Source of the DNA: an uncultured Calothrix sp.
GTDB taxonomy: Bacteria > Cyanobacteriota > Cyanobacteriia > Cyanobacteriales > Nostocaceae
Direction: 5' to 3'
Length of the DNA: 9,213 nucleotides
Assembly (NCBI GenBank): GCA_937884685.1
Contig: CAKZYM010000970.1
Coordinates: 1 to 9,213, forward strand
The notes under the pieces are model-generated. The model was not told the DNA's origin and did no database searches. It saw only the letters and a program-made list of their open reading frames with translations. Position numbers and translations under genes: made by a program. Below are positions 1 to 5,395 of the stretch, piece after piece (within the stretch, counting starts at the first letter, position 1; every line of letters starts with the position of its first letter).

Positions 1-91
1 AAAAAAAGAGGGACAAGCCGCATCTGCTGCTGACCAATCCCGTCTGCCGTTCCTTAAAGAGAGGAGAACACTGAGAATTAATATAGCGCTG

Positions 92-133
92 ATTGAGAAT
101 AAATGTCAACTAGTAATAAAAAATATTCTCAAT
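92..133. repeat. 10-bp inverted repeat upstream of upp
   Basis: ATTGAGAATA at 92-101 is perfectly complementary to TATTCTCAAT at 124-133, with 22 bases between. The GAGAAT core also occurs as a direct copy at 73-78, 22 bases before the left arm. A T-run follows at 148-155. It could be an operator or an AU-rich terminator for something upstream; the sequence does not decide. Confidence 0.4.
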
Positions 134-208
134 AATTTTGGTAGTGATTTTTTTTAAGAATAATTGCAAATAATTTACAAATACCTGTATTGGCTGTAAG
201 TTACCGGC

Positions 209-237
209 TTGAAAGGGTATTATGATTCAGTTGTTAT
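209..237 (+). promoter_or_regulatory. Candidate -35/-10 promoter for upp
   Basis: TTGAAA at 209-214 and TGTTAT at 232-237 are 17 bases apart, 30 bases upstream of the upp ATG. The -35 is good and the -10 is a 4/6 match. AT-rich DNA gives such matches by chance, and TTGCAA (164-169) with TGTATT (186-191) is a rival pair. No strong Shine-Dalgarno sequence precedes the ATG. Confidence 0.3.
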
Positions 238-267
238 ACCTTATATATTGAAGCTTCTATATCTATC

Positions 268-921
268 ATGACGTTACAGTTACGCGTTTATGTTCCACCC
301 CATCCTTTAATTAAGCACTGGTTAGCGGTTGCTCGCGATGCTGCGACACCTTCTGTATTGTTTCGTTCAGCCATGACTGAGTTAGGACGCTGGCTAACTT
401 ATGAAGCTGCTAGGGAATGGTTGCCTACTCAGGAGACAACGGTTCAAACTCCGCTAGAAGTTTGCCCTGCAACATTAATTAATCCTGAAGTTCCTGTAGC
501 GGTAGTACCAATTTTGCGAGCGGGGTTGGGATTGTTGGAAGGGGCACAAACTTTGCTTCCTTTGGCATCTATTTATCATTTGGGCTTGGTTCGTAATGAA
601 GAAACTTTACAGCCAGAATGTTATCTAAATAAGCTTCCGGAAAAGATTGACCCCCAAACCAGAGTGTTAATTACCGACCCGATGTTGGCTACTGGAGGTT
701 CTATAATGGCAGCAATGTCAGAATTAACTAAAAGAGGAGCCGACCCTGCTTTAACGCGAATTGTATGTGTAGTTGCATCCCCCCCAGCATTAAAGCTATT
801 AAGTGAAGCTTATCCGAGCTTAAATGTTTACACTGCAACAATTGATGAAACTGTTAACGAGCAAGGATTTATAGTGCCGGGATTGGGAGATGCTGGAGAC
901 CGCACTTTTGGTACTACGTGA
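268..921 (+). CDS. upp: Uracil phosphoribosyltransferase
   Basis: This enzyme (EC 2.4.2.9) makes UMP and pyrophosphate from uracil and PRPP in the cytoplasm, the pyrimidine salvage step. The 217 residues are close to the family's usual 205-215 and show its landmarks. LRAG lies at 83-86 within VPILRAGLGLLEG. HLGLVRNEETLQPE lies near 104-117. DPMLATGGS at 137-145 is the PRPP-binding loop. The uracil-binding C-terminal segment GLGDAGDRTFGT is at 205-216. The frame is intact, and the first ATG gives a normal N-terminus. It stands alone: no pyrimidine gene or uracil permease is adjacent, and the downstream 417 bases have no convincing gene. The family assignment is very secure; regulation cannot be read from the sequence. 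Confidence 0.97.
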   Translation: MTLQLRVYVPPHPLIKHWLAVARDAATPSVLFRSAMTELGRWLTYEAAREWLPTQETTVQTPLEVCPATLINPEVPVAVVPILRAGLGLLEGAQTLLPLASIYHLGLVRNEETLQPECYLNKLPEKIDPQTRVLITDPMLATGGSIMAAMSELTKRGADPALTRIVCVVASPPALKLLSEAYPSLNVYTATIDETVNEQGFIVPGLGDAGDRTFGTT

Positions 922-965
922 CATATCTAAACTTCTGTTACGAGTGAGTACGGGTTCCTCAGCGA

Positions 966-980
966 CTCATCTATGATGAG
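966..980 (+). repeat. Short perfect hairpin after upp
   Basis: CTCATC-TAT-GATGAG is a perfect 6-bp stem with a 3-base loop, 44 bases after the upp stop. It is not followed by a T-run, so it is not a classical intrinsic terminator on its own. It may still act in 3'-end formation or stability of upp mRNA. Confidence 0.4.
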
Positions 981-987
981 ATTGACT

Positions 988-1015
988 CTTAGCGCAGCGT
1001 CTCCGGAGGAGATGC
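988..1015. repeat. Palindromic repeat core, copy 1
   Basis: The stretch TTAGCGCAGCGTCTCC-GGA-GGAGAT forms a 5-bp stem (TCTCC/GGAGA) with loop GGA. A close copy with a 6-bp stem lies at 2856-2882, so this is a dispersed repeat family rather than unique sequence. Confidence 0.6.
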
Positions 1016-1102
1016 TTTTAAGCCGTCTGCTCCACGGAATTTCATTTATGGGCTATATTTCTGCGAAAGTGTCTGCGGGGATACTCCCTGTAGAGCATTT
1101 CG

Positions 1103-1122
1103 CGTAATTAATTTGAATTACG
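1103..1122. repeat. 7-bp inverted repeat
   Basis: CGTAATT (1103-1109) and AATTACG (1116-1122) are perfect complements around a 6-base loop. It directly follows the GCGAAA/TTTCGC pair (1063-1068/1098-1103), which encloses GGG/CCC (1078-1080/1086-1088). No T-run follows. Confidence 0.4.
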
Positions 1123-1168
1123 ACTAAATTTGGGGGATTCTATCGTAAATATTATGTGTAATTCATAA

Positions 1169-1261
1169 GCGAAAGTCGAGCATAGCTATGTTTCCCGTAT
1201 TATTGACATCCCAACAACTACTCGTAAGGAAGATTTGAGACTTTTTGCGATTGAAGCTTAA
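1169..1261 (+). pseudogene. Possible C-terminal gene remnant
   Basis: After an in-frame stop at 1166-1168 the frame is open for 30 codons to TAA at 1259-1261 and has no start codon. The translation ends in IPTTTRKEDLRLFAIEA, which has a protein-like mixture of charged and hydrophobic residues. I do not recognise the family. A chance open stretch of 30 codons is quite possible, so this is a weak call. Confidence 0.15.
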
Positions 1262-1338
1262 AAAAGTATGCAAATGAAGAGACAAAATTTCGGTGATGAT
1301 TAAAGTAGGAAATAGCGAGAGTTAGAGGTAGTAAACAG

Positions 1339-1701
1339 ATGAGTCAACGCGATGGTTTTGCTGGTGGATTTCTGGCTGGAGCGATTTTTGGTAGTGTAGT
1401 TGGTGGCGTTATCGGAACGCTCGTAGCTCAAAGACGTGATGCAGAATTTGCTGAAGACGAAGCAGAAGGAAGAATTCAAGGTAAGGGTAATTCAAATCTC
1501 GATAAATCCCGGTTACGGAGACAAATGCAAGGTTCAAATTCTTCGGGAGTAGAAATGGAAGTAGCACGACGTTCCCTAGAAGATAAAATTGCTCAGCTAA
1601 ATGCCACAATCGATGAAGTACGCGACCAGTTAGGTAGTGTCAATAGTAATGCTGGTGGAGTAAACGAATTTTCTTCCCGCAGTGAGGAATTACAATCTTA
1701 A
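1339..1701 (+). CDS. Small glycine-zipper membrane protein with coiled coil (YtxH-like)
   Basis: The function is unknown. The 120-residue product begins with a hydrophobic segment at about 8-30 packed with small residues (glycines at 9, 10, 14, 18, 22, 23 and 26). This glycine-zipper pattern suits close helix packing in a membrane. A charged, Arg/Glu-rich stretch follows (31-65), then a predicted amphipathic coiled coil at about 74-100 and a polar tail. The order of short N-terminal membrane helix then coiled coil resembles YtxH-type envelope or stress proteins and small cyanobacterial conserved proteins. That resemblance is architectural, not a proven family match. AGAGG 10 bases before the ATG supports the start. 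It lies 191 bases upstream of yggT on the same strand, so co-transcription is possible. No catalytic motif is seen. Confidence 0.75.
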   Translation: MSQRDGFAGGFLAGAIFGSVVGGVIGTLVAQRRDAEFAEDEAEGRIQGKGNSNLDKSRLRRQMQGSNSSGVEMEVARRSLEDKIAQLNATIDEVRDQLGSVNSNAGGVNEFSSRSEELQS

Positions 1702-1715
1702 TAAAACATTGAGAA

Positions 1716-1769
1716 TTTGAGCGGTAAGAAAGCGATAAATTATTTTATGGGCTTATATAGCCGCTCAAA
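1716..1769. repeat. 9-bp inverted repeat between the small membrane protein and yggT
   Basis: TTTGAGCGG (1716-1724) and CCGCTCAAA (1761-1769) are perfect complements separated by 36 bases. The left arm begins 14 bases after the upstream stop codon. There is no T-run after it on either strand, so intrinsic termination is not supported. A second, bulged hairpin (CCGAAC/GTTCCGG) lies around 1804-1820. Confidence 0.4.
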
Positions 1770-1892
1770 ATACTTGGTGTAAAAAATAAAAAAAAGATGA
1801 ATACCGAACTATTGTTCCGGCATCTCGCTACCAGCTAAATTAAAATTGATAATAAGACAGCTTTCAGTCAAAACTCAAAACACTAAATATTT

Positions 1893-2162
1893 ATGTCTAA
1901 TCCATTGTTTGCTCCGCTACTTATGTTCATCCAGATTTACAGCTGGTTGCTGATTGCTCGGGTTCTGTTAACCTGGTTTCCACAAATCGACTGGTATAAC
2001 CAACCATTTGCCGCACTTAGTCAAGTAACTGACCCTTATCTTAATCTTTTCCGCAACATTATTCCTCCTTTGGGAGGAATTGATTTGTCCCCAATTTTGG
2101 CTTTTGTAACTCTAAATGTAGTCAGCGGACTTCTTGTAAATGTAGCTAGATTAATGGCTTAG
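1893..2162 (+). CDS. YggT/Ycf19 family membrane protein
   Basis: This 89-residue integral membrane protein has two hydrophobic segments, at about 6-27 and 66-86. Between them is the family's signature stretch: RVLLTWFPQIDW, then DPYLNLFRNIIPPLGGIDLSPI. Length and motif order match bacterial YggT and plastid Ycf19/YlmG proteins. For that family, published work links YlmG to nucleoid or plastid distribution and cell division in cyanobacteria and chloroplasts, and the related CCB3 to cytochrome b6 haem attachment. Which role applies here cannot be told from sequence. The ATG gives the normal short N-terminus; no strong ribosome-binding site is visible. Its 3' end faces a convergent gene across a long palindrome. 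Confidence 0.9.
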   Translation: MSNPLFAPLLMFIQIYSWLLIARVLLTWFPQIDWYNQPFAALSQVTDPYLNLFRNIIPPLGGIDLSPILAFVTLNVVSGLLVNVARLMA

Positions 2163-2172
2163 AGTTTGTGAA

Positions 2173-2305
2173 GTTGGCTTGTTTAAAGTATGAAGTATGA
2201 CTTTGAAATATGAGCTACTGTTTATTACAGCGCAATTACGATACAAATAGTGTTATTGCGATTTATAACTCATATTTTCACTTTTCATTCTTCATACTTT
2301 GCAAC
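2173..2305. repeat. Long nested imperfect palindrome between convergent genes
   Basis: Nested arms are AAAGTATGAAG 2185-2195 with CTTCATACTTT 2290-2300 (perfect 11 bp), TGAAATATGAG 2204-2214 with 2269-2280 (one bulged base), and CGCAAT 2231-2236 with ATTGCG 2255-2260. GTTG/CAAC may close the outside. The element fills the spacer between yggT and the secreted-protein gene and could end transcripts from both sides, although T-runs are absent. It resembles dispersed cyanobacterial intergenic repeats. Confidence 0.6.
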
Positions 2306-2311
2306 TCAACT

Positions 2312-2746
2312 TTAGTAACGAACCTTAGAAGTAAATCCTGAAGCTTTAAACTGCTTTAATTTTAAAGGTGTTGGTTGATTTGCTGGAACAGTAATTCTCA
2401 TTTCAAAATCAGTTTCTCCTGGTGGTACTTCACTGATTGAGCCGAGACGAGTCCGATTTTGCATTACTGAATTATTGTTAGCGTCGTAAATTCGTCCAAA
2501 AATATCAGCATCGTATACAGTTTTGCTAGTCATATTTTTAGCTTTACCCGTAACGATAAAGCAATTTGCAGCCCTACTAGCACCACCACTAGTAACATTC
2601 CCTTCAGCTAGTTCCGGTGGACACTCTTCGTAAGAAATATTTGATAAAGGAATCTGTGTTGTTGCTAGAGCAGCAGGAGTATAAATCCAGGAAAAGATTC
2701 CGATAAAGCAGGAAAAAAAGATAGTTGTCAGCGAACGCAACAGCAT
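2312..2746 (-). CDS. Small secreted protein, FxLYD-like
   Basis: The 144-residue product starts with MLLRSLTTIFFSCFIG, a positive then hydrophobic stretch ending PAALA-TT, a good signal peptide with cleavage at about residue 28. The mature part is soluble and beta-rich. It has a VTGKAKNMTSK...YDADIFGRIYD strand pattern, then PPGETDFEMRITVP. That pattern ("change upon modification, then Pro-Gly-Glu and strand") recalls FxLYD-type extracytoplasmic domains, an inference from pattern only. A longer reading from ATG at 2821 adds 25 residues (MGETPKTALL...), but that ATG lies in a dispersed palindromic repeat and would bury the signal peptide. I therefore prefer the start at 2746. No clear ribosome-binding site precedes it. 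No catalytic residues are recognised; the role is unknown. Confidence 0.75.
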   Translation of the reverse strand: MLLRSLTTIFFSCFIGIFSWIYTPAALATTQIPLSNISYEECPPELAEGNVTSGGASRAANCFIVTGKAKNMTSKTVYDADIFGRIYDANNNSVMQNRTRLGSISEVPPGETDFEMRITVPANQPTPLKLKQFKASGFTSKVRY

Positions 2747-2775
2747 ACTATACACCGTCAAAAATTTAATTATAG

Positions 2776-2913
2776 TTGGTTGTTGGTTGTAAAGCAGCGC
2801 GGTCTTGGGGGTTTCCCCCATGTAAGCGGAGCTTTCTCGTAGAGTGCGACTGCTGTTAGCGTAGCGTCTCCCGGAGGGAGATACCCGGAGGGTTAGTTGT
2901 TAGTTGTTGATTA
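2776..2913. repeat. Composite palindromic repeat inside a heptamer tract
   Basis: Two TTGGTTG heptamers (2776-2789) precede, and two TTAGTTG heptamers (2893-2906) plus TTGATTA follow, a 103-base palindrome-rich element. Within the element are TGGGGG-TTT-CCCCCA (2806-2820), TCTCCC-GGA-GGGAGA (2867-2881), and the direct repeat CCCGGAGGG (2870-2878, 2884-2892). The core TTAGCGTAGCGTCTCC is shared with 989-1004. This is a dispersed non-coding repeat. Confidence 0.7.
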
Positions 2914-2929
2914 CAGCCAGATAACGCAA

Positions 2930-2963
2930 TCAGTGAAATCAGTGAAATCCATACAATCCGTGC
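2930..2963. repeat. Short tandem repeat ATCAGTGAA
   Basis: ATCAGTGAA occurs twice in tandem, followed by the variants ATCCATAC and ATCCGTG. It lies just beyond the acsF terminator. It has no visible function. Confidence 0.4.
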
Positions 2964-2964
2964 T

Positions 2965-2997
2965 AAAAAAGAAGATGAGCATTGAAACGCCCATCTT
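2965..2997 (-). terminator. Intrinsic terminator of acsF
   Basis: Read on the minus strand, AAGATGGGC (2997-2989) pairs with GCTCATCTT (2980-2972) as a 9-bp stem with one G-U pair and an 8-base loop. It is followed by CTTTTTT ending at 2965. It lies 44 bases after the acsF stop and has the classical stem plus U-run form. Confidence 0.8.
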
Positions 2998-3040
2998 GCA
3001 ACTAGAATTGATAAATCTTTATCTTTAGTTACACCAATAA

Positions 3041-4117
3041 TTAACGGACGCTACCTTCCATTGCCGCAGCATCAATAGGTTTGATAAAGTACAACTTAAC
3101 AGCTTGCCAACCATTGGAAAGATAGTAAGGCAGCTTTTGGAAGATTTGTACTAATTTAGGTGAGTTAGAATTTACGATTTCTCTGAGCTTTTCGTTATTC
3201 TTGACGCAAATCTCTAAACGCTCGTAAAATTCTGGTTTCTTCACATCCAACATGACTGGGAATACACGACCAGCAGTATCGTTGGTTTTTTCAATTACTT
3301 CTTTGTCATATTCTCGTGCATCTAAGCCGATTGCACCATAAAAACCATGACGCTGGATATCGTTTAGGTACATTGTGGCAAAAACTGACAATAAGAAGAA
3401 GCGACACCATAACCTTGCTCTCCAATCGTTAAGAGTTTGGGGTTGCGCTCTCATTACTGCATCAAAGAAGTCACCGTGACGGTTTTCATCTTGACACCAG
3501 TTTTCAAAGAATCGGAAAATTGGGTAAATTCTATCTTCCGGATGCTTTTCTAAATGGCGATAAATAGTGATATAGCGCCAATAACCAATCTTTTCGGAAA
3601 GATATGTAGCGTAAAAGATGAATTTAGGCTTAAAGAAAGTGTAGCTACGACTCTTGGTCAAAAATCCCAAATCTAGCGACAGATTAAAATCTGACATTGC
3701 TTTATTTAGGAAACCAGCATGACGCGCTTCATCTCGCGACATCAAGTTAAAACCTTCAGCTAAAACTGGGTTCTTTCCTTTGAGACGACGACCTAATTCT
3801 TTGTAGAGTAAAAACCCAGAAAATTCTGCCGTACAAGAGCGCTCTAAAAATTCAACAAATAATTGGCGAGTTTCCCCATCAATATGTTCCCAGGATTGCT
3901 CAAACTCTTCATCCCGAACAAAATGATGGCGATTGTAGTCAGCACGAAACTCTTGAATGATGGCTTCTAACTCATCTTCATTAACCGAGATGTCCATTTT
4001 AGCCATCTCATCAAAGTCAGTGGTGTAAAACCGGGGTGTCAGCAGAGTTTCCTTCGCTGGGGTTTTTATACCCGGACGTATTTCTTCAAAGCCTGGTTTT
4101 TGTAGGGAATCTACCAT
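3041..4117 (-). CDS. acsF: Magnesium-protoporphyrin IX monomethyl ester oxidative cyclase
   Basis: AcsF (EC 1.14.13.81 type) is the diiron subunit of the oxygen-dependent cyclase. It forms the isocyclic fifth ring of chlorophyll, turning Mg-protoporphyrin IX monomethyl ester into divinyl protochlorophyllide at the membrane. The 358 residues match the family's usual length. Diiron ligands of the rubrerythrin-like fold are visible: Glu98 in TAEFSGF, E130-A-R-H133, Glu205 in FENWCQDE, and E211-N-R-H214. The N-terminal region to about residue 60 is polar. The frame is intact. Cyanobacteria often have two paralogues, one for air and one for low oxygen. This copy has no haem-oxygenase or hemN-like neighbour, which favours the ordinary aerobic copy, but that is only inference. 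Start: ATG with AGGA immediately upstream, so the ribosome-binding site is weak. It ends at an intrinsic terminator. Confidence 0.97.
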   Translation of the reverse strand: MVDSLQKPGFEEIRPGIKTPAKETLLTPRFYTTDFDEMAKMDISVNEDELEAIIQEFRADYNRHHFVRDEEFEQSWEHIDGETRQLFVEFLERSCTAEFSGFLLYKELGRRLKGKNPVLAEGFNLMSRDEARHAGFLNKAMSDFNLSLDLGFLTKSRSYTFFKPKFIFYATYLSEKIGYWRYITIYRHLEKHPEDRIYPIFRFFENWCQDENRHGDFFDAVMRAQPQTLNDWRARLWCRFFLLSVFATMYLNDIQRHGFYGAIGLDAREYDKEVIEKTNDTAGRVFPVMLDVKKPEFYERLEICVKNNEKLREIVNSNSPKLVQIFQKLPYYLSNGWQAVKLYFIKPIDAAAMEGSVR

Positions 4118-4140
4118 GTCCTGATTCTTATAAATGTGGA

Positions 4141-4169
4141 GTTTGTAGACGCTGTTTTGATGTCTAAAC
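4141..4169. promoter_or_regulatory. Dyad upstream of acsF
   Basis: GTTTgTAGAC (4141-4150) and GTCTAAAC (4162-4169) are inverted repeats with one bulged base and an 11-base spacer, 24 bases before the acsF ATG. Depending on the transcript start it could be an operator or a leader hairpin. Confidence 0.35.
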
Positions 4170-4296
4170 GGGACATATTGTCACGTTCAAAATTGAGATA
4201 CAAAAAATATTGCGTTTGAGTATAAATATCAGTTTACCAAGGAGTCTGGTAGTAATTACTAGGTTAAACGTTAAGAGTTGCAACAATGGCAGAAGT

Positions 4297-4323
4297 GGGG
4301 ATGGGGATTGGGGATTGGTAATG
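4297..4323. repeat. Heptamer array GGGGATT
   Basis: GGGGATT is found at 4303-4309 and 4310-4316, flanked by GGGGAT (4297-4302) and the variant GGTAATG (4317-4323). It is a short tandemly repeated heptamer of cyanobacterial type. Confidence 0.75.
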
Positions 4324-4333
4324 GGTAGTTGAT

Positions 4334-4382
4334 AACTCTAAACTCCTAACTCCCAACTCCTAACTCCTCACTCCTAACTTCT
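4334..4382. repeat. Heptamer array AACTCCT
   Basis: Seven 7-base units in register: AACTCTA, AACTCCT, AACTCCC, AACTCCT, AACTCCT, CACTCCT, AACTTCT. They lie 10 bases after the GGGGATT array. Confidence 0.85.
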
Positions 4383-4410
4383 TTAATCCAAAAGAAAAGC
4401 ATCCGTTACT

Positions 4411-4501
4411 AAAATCCAAAATCCAAAATCCAAAATCCGTCTTGGTAAAGTTTGGGTGTCGGTTTCCGTCCCCCCCAACTTTACCGCAAAATCTAAAATC
4501 C
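4411..4501. repeat. Heptamer array AAAATCC split by a hairpin element
   Basis: Four perfect AAAATCC units (4411-4438) are followed by a 49-base element, then AAAATCT (4488-4494) and AAAATCC (4495-4501). The element contains GGTAAAGTT (4444-4452) with AACTTTACC (4477-4485), and an inner CGG-TTT-CCG (4460-4468). Confidence 0.8.
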
Positions 4502-4681
4502 AAATCAGCCGGATTTGTAATCTTGGTGAGTGTAAATCCTAGAGGTAGATAATTAAAAATTTGGTTTTATTTATGAGTGCGATTATCCATCTGAGCAAAT
4601 AATAATTCACTTCTACGACAATCACACGATACAAAAAAAGTAGTTAACCGTAATTGACAATAAATATTTCTGTATAAACGG

Positions 4682-4741
4682 ATAGCTGCTATTAACTTAT
4701 AGAACTTATACTTAAAATAGACAATATTTAATTATAGCTAT
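4682..4741. promoter_or_regulatory. Two ATAGC palindromes upstream of the TM2 gene
   Basis: ATAGC-T-GCTAT (4682-4692) and ATAGCTAT (4734-4741) share the same half-site. ATAGACAAT occurs twice as a direct repeat (4717-4725, 4805-4813). They could be binding sites; no consensus regulator is recognised. Confidence 0.25.
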
Positions 4742-4867
4742 CTTTTTACATAACATCAAATGTAGCGAGACATATAAAGACTACATTAAAATTGAATTGC
4801 TAATATAGACAATTACTAATTCACAAAAATTTCAGTTGCCGTATTGCTTCCGTGGAGTTGAAATCAT

Positions 4868-5395
4868 ATGAAGGTTGAAGTTAAAAATAAGAATAGTAGC
4901 AAGAATACAGACAAAGAAAAAGAGCGGATGAAAATATCCTATATGCTCAATGTTCTGGGATTCTTAGGTTTTACTGGTGGATTGCATCGCCTGTATAACG
5001 GTAAGGTTGCTACGGGTTTACTGTGGATGTTTACCCTGGGTTTATTCGGTTTGGGTCAATTCGTTGATTTATTTCTGATTCCTAATATGGTCGAAGAAAG
5101 AGAAATTAAACTTAGACTCAAAGCTGGTCTATCTCCTTTTGGTGTTGCAGAAAGTCCCCAAGCTATAGCATCTGAAATTTATCAATCTCCTCAAGAAACT
5201 TTGATGATTGAGTTACTCAAATCTGCCGAAAAGCGCGATGGTAAGCTTAGCGTTACTCAAGGAGTTTTAGATACTGGTGCAAAATTTTCGCAGGTTGAAG
5301 CAACTTTAAAAGAGATGCACAAATCTGGTTATGTTGATATAGGTAACAACCCCGATAATGGAGCCGTTACCTATATTTTTCACGAACTTACCTAA
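4868..5395 (+). CDS. TM2-domain protein with C-terminal winged-helix-like region
   Basis: The 175-residue product has a Lys-rich cytoplasmic start (1-22). A TM2 domain follows at about 23-75: GFLGFTGGLHRLYNGK then GLLWMFTLGLFGLGQFVDLFLIP, two membrane helices joined by the typical His-Arg-x-Tyr turn and ending in the usual Asp. A charged linker (76-105) leads to about 65 soluble residues (108-172) with helix-helix-strand character (LMIELLKSAEKRDGKLSV...VEATLKEMHKSGYVDI). This looks like a small winged-helix module; no enzyme motif is seen. Inference: a membrane-anchored protein with a cytoplasmic interaction or DNA-binding-like domain. GGAG at 4854-4857, 10 bases before the ATG, supports the start; Met21 is an alternative. 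Its TAA overlaps the stop of the convergent gene by 4 bases. Confidence 0.85.
   Translation: MKVEVKNKNSSKNTDKEKERMKISYMLNVLGFLGFTGGLHRLYNGKVATGLLWMFTLGLFGLGQFVDLFLIPNMVEEREIKLRLKAGLSPFGVAESPQAIASEIYQSPQETLMIELLKSAEKRDGKLSVTQGVLDTGAKFSQVEATLKEMHKSGYVDIGNNPDNGAVTYIFHELT

Larger units (their letters stand above)
1..267. other. Gene-free leader upstream of upp
   Basis: No open frame of useful length is visible. Positions 1-75 are richer in G and C than the rest, and I cannot assign them. Positions 76-267 are AT-rich and hold the dyad and candidate promoter listed separately. The stretch may include the 3' flank of a gene lying outside the window. Confidence 0.5.
922..1338. other. Gene-free, hairpin-rich stretch after upp
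   Basis: There is no convincing gene in these 417 bases. Between 966 and 1122 there are several short hairpins: 966-980, 1000-1012, 1024-1038 (CCGT/ACGG), 1063-1103 (GCGAAA/TTTCGC) and 1103-1122. A short open stretch at 1169-1261 might be a gene remnant. AGAGG at 1324-1328 is a plausible ribosome-binding site for the next gene, 10 bases before its ATG. Confidence 0.6.
4118..4867. other. Long gene-free spacer between acsF and the TM2 gene (divergent promoters)
   Basis: No gene is visible in 750 bases. From left to right it holds the acsF upstream region with a dyad (4141-4169), a GGGGATT array (4297-4323), an AACTCCT array (4334-4382), an AAAATCC array split by a hairpin (4411-4501), and AT-rich upstream DNA of the TM2 gene with two ATAGC palindromes (4682-4692, 4734-4741). 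Both flanking genes are transcribed outward from it. No promoter is clear enough to place. Confidence 0.7.

Noticed and set aside
1..60. Possible small RNA or terminator on the minus strand ending in the T-run at 1-7
   Set aside because: GGGA/TCCC can pair only as a weak 4-bp stem with a long loop, and no gene on that strand feeds into it within the window.
1409..1609. Minus-strand open frame opposite the glycine-zipper protein
   Set aside because: It is a shadow of the plus-strand gene, with no ribosome-binding site or recognisable domain.
2747..2821. N-terminal extension MGETPKTALL... of the secreted protein
   Set aside because: The ATG and most codons lie in a dispersed palindromic and heptamer repeat, and a good signal peptide begins at the internal Met at 2746.
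4654..4678. TTGACA with TATAAA as a promoter of the TM2 gene
   Set aside because: The spacer is only 13 bases, too short for a standard sigma-70 promoter.
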